From Isoetes taiwanensis (Eukaryota > Streptophyta > Lycopodiopsida > Isoetales > Isoetaceae): 64,000 nucleotides of DNA. The notes beneath the pieces are model-generated. The model was not told the DNA's origin. It did not search any database and saw nothing but the letters and a program-made list of their open reading frames with translations. The stretch's first letter is position 1. Each line of letters opens with the position of its first letter. Shown piece after piece: positions 57,871 to 64,000 of the stretch. Made by a program: the position numbers and the translations under genes. The DNA lies in the NCBI GenBank assembly GCA_021234155.1, contig JAJEKV010000030.1, positions 9,282,390 through 9,346,389 of the forward strand, given 5' to 3'.

Positions 57871-60206
57871 GCTGTATTAATTGAGGCAATAGACATGCAG
57901 AGTTTGGTTACCTAAGGGACGAGTAGGATTCCTTAAAAGAGGCTGGGACATGTAAGAGAGAGCATGGGAACTTCGGCATGACATTCAAAACCTCAAGTTA
58001 AGGGTTCTCGCCTTTTCGCTACTAGCAATCATGGGAACACATAGTCAAAGAAGTTATCTGGTACTATTTTCACCAAATTGTCAAATCATGTTGGGGACCT
58101 TATCTTGCAGTTTAAGAAATTGGGCTTTCAATTGAGATGATTTTAAGTGGGATGGATAGTGAGGTTAATTTCATAATTTGTCATTGTTAATATTATAGCA
58201 AATGCATGGATATTTTGTTTGGAAATGTTGGGTTTTTTCACAAATGTTTCTAAATATGTAAGGCATGTAACTGTCACGGTAACTGTCACGATCATATTTT
58301 GCTATCTTGGCATGTAACTGTCAACCGTCAAACGATCTTCATAAATCAAGATCCTTCAAATGGTGCTTCTATTATTAAACCACATTTTAGTACTAGAGCA
58401 GTAGCAATTTCACACAACTTCTAGTTTCCTATTTGGATCTCTGTGCGTATTTCTCATTTGCTATCTAGGGCTGCCATGTTGGCTGACATACTTTTAAGCT
58501 ACAGATAAATGCAGCAAAATTTGATTGCATCCTCTACAAATGCATTTCTCTATAGCATTTCAGTGCTTCTATGTCAAGCGCATTGCATTCAAATAGCTGT
58601 ATATTTCTTGATAAAACATCAAGCTCGCGTCATGTGAAAGCCTTCTTGTGCTTCTGGAAGAGAGCTTGATTTGCCAATGCCTCTTCTCGTTTAATTTTGA
58701 GCAATCAAGATATGCACTGCCTGACATTTATCTATTGCTTCAACACTGCAACATGCTTTCATAAAGCAACAAATGTAACAACTTGCATCCATGCAAAGCA
58801 TTTCATTGCTTTATATGGCGACCCATCTTCAGTATATCCCAAAATTAAACAAAGTTTAGGGATGGGAGAAATGAAAACATAAATTGAAAAATCAGTTTAT
58901 AGGATGTAGAAGCTTCAGATTTGGCATGTGTTATGTTTAAATGGCATAGCTTCTAGCCATGTTTATCATTTTTTCTTTTGCCATGCCTCTGGGTCAAAGC
59001 ATGGAACTGGGGGACATTTTTGCTCCAGCCAAACACCCACTAAACACCAAGTGCTGAAAAAGTTTTTTTTTTTTTTTTTTTTTTTTTAGTAGGCTTGCCC
59101 CCCCCCAACAACACACGCACAAAATAAATCCTAAAATTCTAGCTTGTCCATGTGGGTGCCCATATCATCTAAAATTAATTTCAACCATTAGATCTTCTAA
59201 TTTATGCATCTACAGCTAAGGAAATTAGATAAACCTCGAAAATAAGCTCTAATCGAAGAGTACGCATCGAAGAGTATGAGTTTTTTCCTTCATTCTAAAC
59301 ACGACATCTTTTTTCTTCCTTTTTCCTTCTTTCTAAATGAATAGAAGATTAGAATAGTTTTAAATGAGATGCACCCTGGACTACCATGGTCGTCAGATCC
59401 GTTGATCCTGCGGCCCAGACCATATGTTGGAGCCTCTGGGCACCTCTTGTTTCGCTTATGGTCATTTATGATTGGGGGCGTCTATGATTTGAAATATGAA
59501 ATATGCATTCACCTATGGTTTTGATGGAATACCGAGCCTCTATACGGCTTCGCCTAAGGTTTTAGAATATGAAATACAAGGACACGAACCTCTACCCAAA
59601 TAATCTAAAGACCTAATAAGACTACTTTAACCAATATAACCAGTGAGCTAACGTGATTATTTTCTATCTTAAATCTATATTTTTTTTTTTTTACTCATTC
59701 AATTGTTTTAGGGTATGGCCTATGGTTTCAAGAATTATCATTTTTACATCCATATCAAATCCCCTTGGAACCCCCCTGTTATTGTGCTATATATTCATTA
59801 TATTTTTTTCAAAATCTCAATGATGTGAGTTTCGTTTCACATTTGGAGTTGATTTCACACACAAGCGATTATAGACATCCAATAGAATAGATACATTTAA
59901 GTTGATATAGTCTCTACATATAACTTTGACTTTGTGTTTAACTCCCAATTTCAAGTTGACTTTTGCTGTTGGTTGAAGAATTGGCCCAATAGTCTACATT
60001 CTCTAAAATAGATAGAGTTCTCCATTAAATCTCAATGAATATAAATCTGGGAGTATACTATCTCATTTTTAGCCTAGAAAGCATTTTAGACCATAATAAC
60101 TTTTCATTCATTTGAACAGACAATGATCGACCTCACAATCCTCTTAATAACAAGGGACTTGTATAGATCGGTCTCATACAATCCTTAAATAACAAAGGAC
60201 TTCTAT
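57871..60206. other. No gene; MITE end and homopolymers
   Basis: A left end of the 39.1 kb MITE family begins at 58991 (GGGTCAAAGCATGGAACTGG, then GGGACATTTTTGCTCC), soon followed by a T run (about 59060-59088) and a C run (about 59098-59106). I do not find its right end. A weak copy of the short dispersed repeat edge (CCCCCCTGTTATTGTGCTAT) lies at about 59775. No coding region. Confidence 0.45.
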
Positions 60207-60598
60207 AGATATGAATTCATCTAAATTTAGGACTTCGAGATGCTACCATACTATAGGATGTTGTATCTATCCTTCCTATGGGACAATTAGGAGAGTGTCA
60301 TATGTCCGTATAGGATGCTGCCATATAAGTACTATCCCATGCAAATATGCAATTGATTTACCTGTTTATCCTATACAGATATCCAATTCATCTAAATTTA
60401 CCTATAAAGATGGAACTCATCTATAGGAGGATATATGGGATGCCACTATCCTATGTGATGTTATATCTATCCTATGGAATATTTTGCTGCCATGTGAGTG
60501 TGACTATTATGAATCTGTTGATCTATCTTATATAGATATGCAATTCATCTACATTTACCTATTTATCCTATACTGATATACAATTCATCTAAATTCTA
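60207..60598. repeat. Tandem duplication, about 200-base unit
   Basis: CTATAGGATGTTGTATCTAT (about 60249) reappears as CTATGTGATGTTATATCTAT (about 60450). TTTATCCTATACAGATAT (about 60365) reappears as TTTATCCTATACTGATAT (about 60564). Spacing is 199-201 bases. Confidence 0.75.
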
Positions 60599-61416
60599 AA
60601 ATGGAATTTTATTGCAATTAATCCATATAAACTGATTGACTATGTGGAATTTTTTCTAACTTTTTTGTCTAGAGTTCTACTTCTGTTTAGGAGTACCTGC
60701 CCCCTTTTTTAATCTAAGTACAAGGCAGTTTTGTATCCTATCCAATTGCAGGTCTTGGTTAGGGGAAAAGTGGCAGTGTCCTCAACTATGGATTGCCATT
60801 CTTTCTGTGGTTCTCGTTTTTCTCAAAGTATAGTGATGCCTTTTTCTTGTTGCTTGGGGCTTTCATGAGCGGCAGTAATAGACCACATTCAACGACGCAG
60901 ACCAGATTCAACCAGAATAACAGATGGATTCAACTAGGAACCGATGGATTCAACCCAAAAATCCGCAACAAACTGTAACTAAAGAAAACAGGGGGAATGA
61001 ATCAACTAAAAGGGAAATCCGAACTTCGCTTCTTGATCGTCCCCTTGCACTCTAAAATCCGTCCTCCACTATAAAAAGATTTCACCCTGCACCCTAAAAT
61101 CCTGTTGTTCATCGGAACAGTCCGTGGTATTACAATTCAAGCTCTGTTGTAGTTGCATAGATAATTAAGAGCCAACGTAGCACTTTTGCTATATTGGGGG
61201 GGAGGGGGGATAAGGAAGACTGCCCCTAGATTCTAAAGTAGAATTTAAAATCCTTTTTTTGGCAATGGAAGAATTTGGGAGCAGTAGACGCACCCACCAC
61301 AGCAATTAAGACATAATTCTGGGTTTGGCAGTTGGGGTTTAGGACAATTCCCGGTTTGACATCATGCCTCGATTGCACTATCGTTATGCACAACTGCAAT
61401 ATCCTAGACCGCCTTA

Positions 61417-61930
61417 TTTAGAGTCTGCCATGTGGTATGGTATTTTTGGCCTTTTCTTGCGATGTGGTATTTTCGGCCTTTTCTTGTGGTACCTTCGACC
61501 ATCTGTTATCAGCCACTATACATTTTGCAGTTTAAAGCCCTGAACCAACCGTTTTGGGACATTTTTGGATCAATCTGGCTCTATCTGAGCTCAAAGCGCT
61601 GCTGCTTCATCAAACCGGCCTTGGAAAGGTTGGTAAAGTGATTAGAAGGGCCTTTGAAGCATTTCAAGCCGCCCACAAAACTGCAAGAACGATCCGACCA
61701 AAGATCTCAGCTTTGTCGCACAGTTTCGTGCTTGATTTTTGGCTAGAACTACCACTTTTTGACAAAAAAAAATACTATTTTTTGCCCGAAAATACCACTC
61801 TTTTTTACCGAAAATACCATTTTTTTGTCCAAAAATATTACCTAGCTGATAACGGGTGGTCAAAAATATCACAAAAAAAGCTGAAAAATAAGGCCAAAAA
61901 TACCACATCTGAGACTCTAAATTCAGACGT
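61417..61930. mobile_element. MITE-like element, about 100-base inverted ends
   Basis: The left end reads TTTAGAGTCTGCCATGTGGT then TATTTTTGGCC, and further in GACCATCTGTTATCAGCC. The right end in reverse reads TTTAGAGTCTCAGATGTGGT then ATTTTTGGCC, and GACCACCCGTTATCAGCT. The unit of about 515 bases has no gene. Confidence 0.65.
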
Positions 61931-62129
61931 CCCAATATCCCTATAAATTCTCGTAGCGCATTTAAAACTCTCATTTTGCTCATATTGCAAAACTTAAACA
62001 GAATACATCTTATCACCAGATTAAAATCTAAAAGCATGCTGCAAAAAAAGCCCAAGATAAGCTTTAATATATTTATACACAAAGAACAAAACAGAGAGGG
62101 TTGACATGAACATGGTTGCTACCCCACAT

Positions 62130-64000
62130 TTAAGTGAAAAGGCGAAGAGCCTTTTCTCCCACAGCTTCTAGGATGCCCTTGCTCTCTTCTCTCTCTCCTT
62201 TTTCTTGAGTCTTAAGATTAGTATCCTGGCTAATTTTGGCGCCACTTTCCTCCTCTGCCTCTAAATCTGGGGACTTGAAAATGACCTCTCCTCCCTGCTT
62301 GTTTTCTGCACTGCGTGTATCCTGGCTAATTTTGGCACCACTTTCCTCCACAGGCTTCAGATCTCGGGACTTGAAAATAACCTCTCCTTCCTTGTTTTCT
62401 CCCTGTTTGTTTTGTCCCTCCTTGTTTTCTGCACCTTCAGACCTGTCTCTTGAACCTTCTAGAACTTCCCCAGCTTTCTGTTTAGCTCCCTCTTTCGTTT
62501 CTCCTGCACCTTGGCTAACTCTCTCTTTTGCACCTTGAAACTTCCCCTCTGCACCTTTTGTAACTTCTCCAGCTCTCTGTTTAGCACCCTCTTTCATTTC
62601 TCCTGCACCTTGGCTAGCTTTCTCCTGTGCCCCTTGAGACTTCTCCTTTGCACTTTCTGTCATTCCCCCAGTTCTCTGTTTGGCCCCCTCTTTCATTTCT
62701 CCTGCACTCTTTGTAACTTTCCCAGCTTTCTGTTTGGCCTCCTCTTTCATTTCTCCTGCACTTTGTGTAACTTCCCCACCTTTCTGTTTGGCCCCCTCTT
62801 TCATTTCTCCTGCGCGTTCTGTAACTTCCCCAGCTTTCTGTTTAGCACCCTCTTTCATCTCTTTAGCACCTCCCTTGGCCGCTTCTGTCTTTTCTTTGCC
62901 TGCCTCTACGGCCTGGTCTTTGGTCGATGCAGTTGTCTCCTTAGCTCCCTGCAAGCCACTTGCTATGCTTTCCTTAGCTCCACCCATTGCTCCACTTACT
63001 TTCTCCTTTCCTGTTTCGTACCTGGATCAGCAACATCTTCAAAGCTTAGTATCATAACAATATTAAGGTCCAACAGAATGCACATATAAGTTAAACCCTG
63101 CATGACAAATTCTTCCTCCTTCCCAAGCCTTTAGTTCATTACACACAAGTTTTAAAAGTTTCTACCCTTAACACCATGGTCCGCATCCACATAAAACGAC
63201 AGTAGCCAGGGAATGTTTATACGCGTGAGAAGATAGTCATGACAATATTCAGCCCCTTAACACGTATTGAGAATACTTTGGGTAATACAAGCTCCTTAAA
63301 CGCAAGCAAACATGGCAGTTTCAAGTAACGTAGGCTAAGGTTCCATGGATAAACCAATTAGAAGAACATAACCAATTCTCTAAGTTCTAAGTTCTCAGTT
63401 CCAAGTTCTAAACAGGAAACTAAAACATGTCCTTATAAAATGCATGCTGAAACGATCAGAATATGCAGAACCTCTTATACTCAACCAGAACCAAACCTAC
63501 AGTAACATAAATAAAACGCAAAAAACAATAAGAAAAACTTTTGAAGATCAAAATTACTCGTTTAATGACAATCTAGATAAGACGACAATTTGGGGGGAGT
63601 GTAACAGACAATAATTACCCTGACAAAGTTGTTTCTTTGGCTTTTTGAGCTGCTTGTTGAGCAGACTCTTTGGCCTTTTGAGCAGCTTGTTGAGCAGACT
63701 CTGTCGCAGTTTGAGCTCCTCCCTGAGCCGATTTTTTGGCTTTTTGAGCTGTTTGTTGAGCAGACTCCTTAGCATTCTGAGCACCTTCCTGAGCCGATTC
63801 ACTAGCCTTGCTGGCTTGATCTTGAACACCGCCACCCAATTCCTGCATTTTTTGTTTGGCTGAATCATAATATTCCCCAGCTTTCTCCTATCACAACCAA
63901 TCAATAACAAACATATCATAATAACGAATCTGGCTCAACCCAACACAATGCAAGAAATTAACTCAAATAGTACCTACCTGTACAACATCCTTAGTCTCCA
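62130..64000 (-). CDS. LEA group 3 protein, second copy (5' end outside window)
   Basis: Exon 3 is 63021-62130, exon 2 is 63887-63619, and 64000-63978 is the last 23 bases of exon 1 (ETKDVVQ, donor CAG|GTAGGT). Intron phases (0 and 2) and boundary residues match the LEA gene at 35-38 kb: exon 2 starts EKAGEYYDSAKQKM and exon 3 starts YETGKEKVSGAM. Exon 2 is 51 codons longer because of added AQKAKESAQQA 11-residue repeats. Exon 3 is shorter, with AKQKAGEVTERAGEMKEG repeats. Near the C-terminus a segment of about 33 residues, EVIFKSRDLKPVEESGAKIS..., is duplicated (62228 and 62326). It ends GILEAVGEKALRLFT. The expected role is desiccation protection, as for the first copy. Confidence 0.9.

Noticed and set aside
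62236-63089. Plus-strand open frames of 100-192 codons opposite the second LEA gene
   Set aside because: Same antisense effect; they also run across a well-supported intron boundary at 63021.

Overview
The window looks like nuclear DNA from a land plant with a large, repeat-rich genome. A fern such as Ceratopteris or a relative is my best guess; that is inference, since nothing here fixes the species. The plant signals are two spliced late-embryogenesis-abundant (LEA group 3) genes, an ABRE/G-box and an RY motif upstream of the complete one, plant-type LINE pieces (zf-RVT and DUF4283-like), a tRNA-derived SINE, and AG|GT splice donors with clean phases.

Layout. 1-7.6 kb is decayed repeat DNA packed with GGCGCC palindromes, long hairpins and a broken ORF with a lysine/glutamate-rich tract and a ParB-like motif. 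8-9.25 kb holds a minus-strand unknown ORF with one in-frame TAG, next to a 0.5 kb foldback element. 12.0-16.3 kb holds a candidate five-exon minus-strand gene (about 353 residues, no recognised domain), bounded by a short dispersed repeat at its 3' end and a solo foldback arm upstream of its 5' end. 16.6-21.1 kb has further copies of those two repeats. 22-29.2 kb has two copies of a 1 kb repeat, one split by a LINE insertion, and a decayed plus-strand LINE. 30.8-34.9 kb is small repeats, including a GC-rich hairpin element. 35.1-37.8 kb is the complete LEA gene.

40.2-54.5 kb is a nest of retroelements: an old minus-strand LINE split by a SINE, by a nearly full-length younger LINE with tandem 5' repeats, and by a cluster of other LINE fragments. 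54.6-62 kb has no recognisable gene, only short tandem duplications and a TIR element. 62.1-64.0 kb is the second LEA gene, running off the window end. Its intron positions and phases match the first LEA gene, so the two form a local duplicate pair separated by about 24 kb of transposon-filled DNA.

The only confident host genes are the two LEA paralogues, expected to act in desiccation or stress protection. The most intriguing unexplained items are the five-exon gene, the foldback/UUCG-hairpin family, the GGCGCC palindrome cluster and the ParB-like relic.
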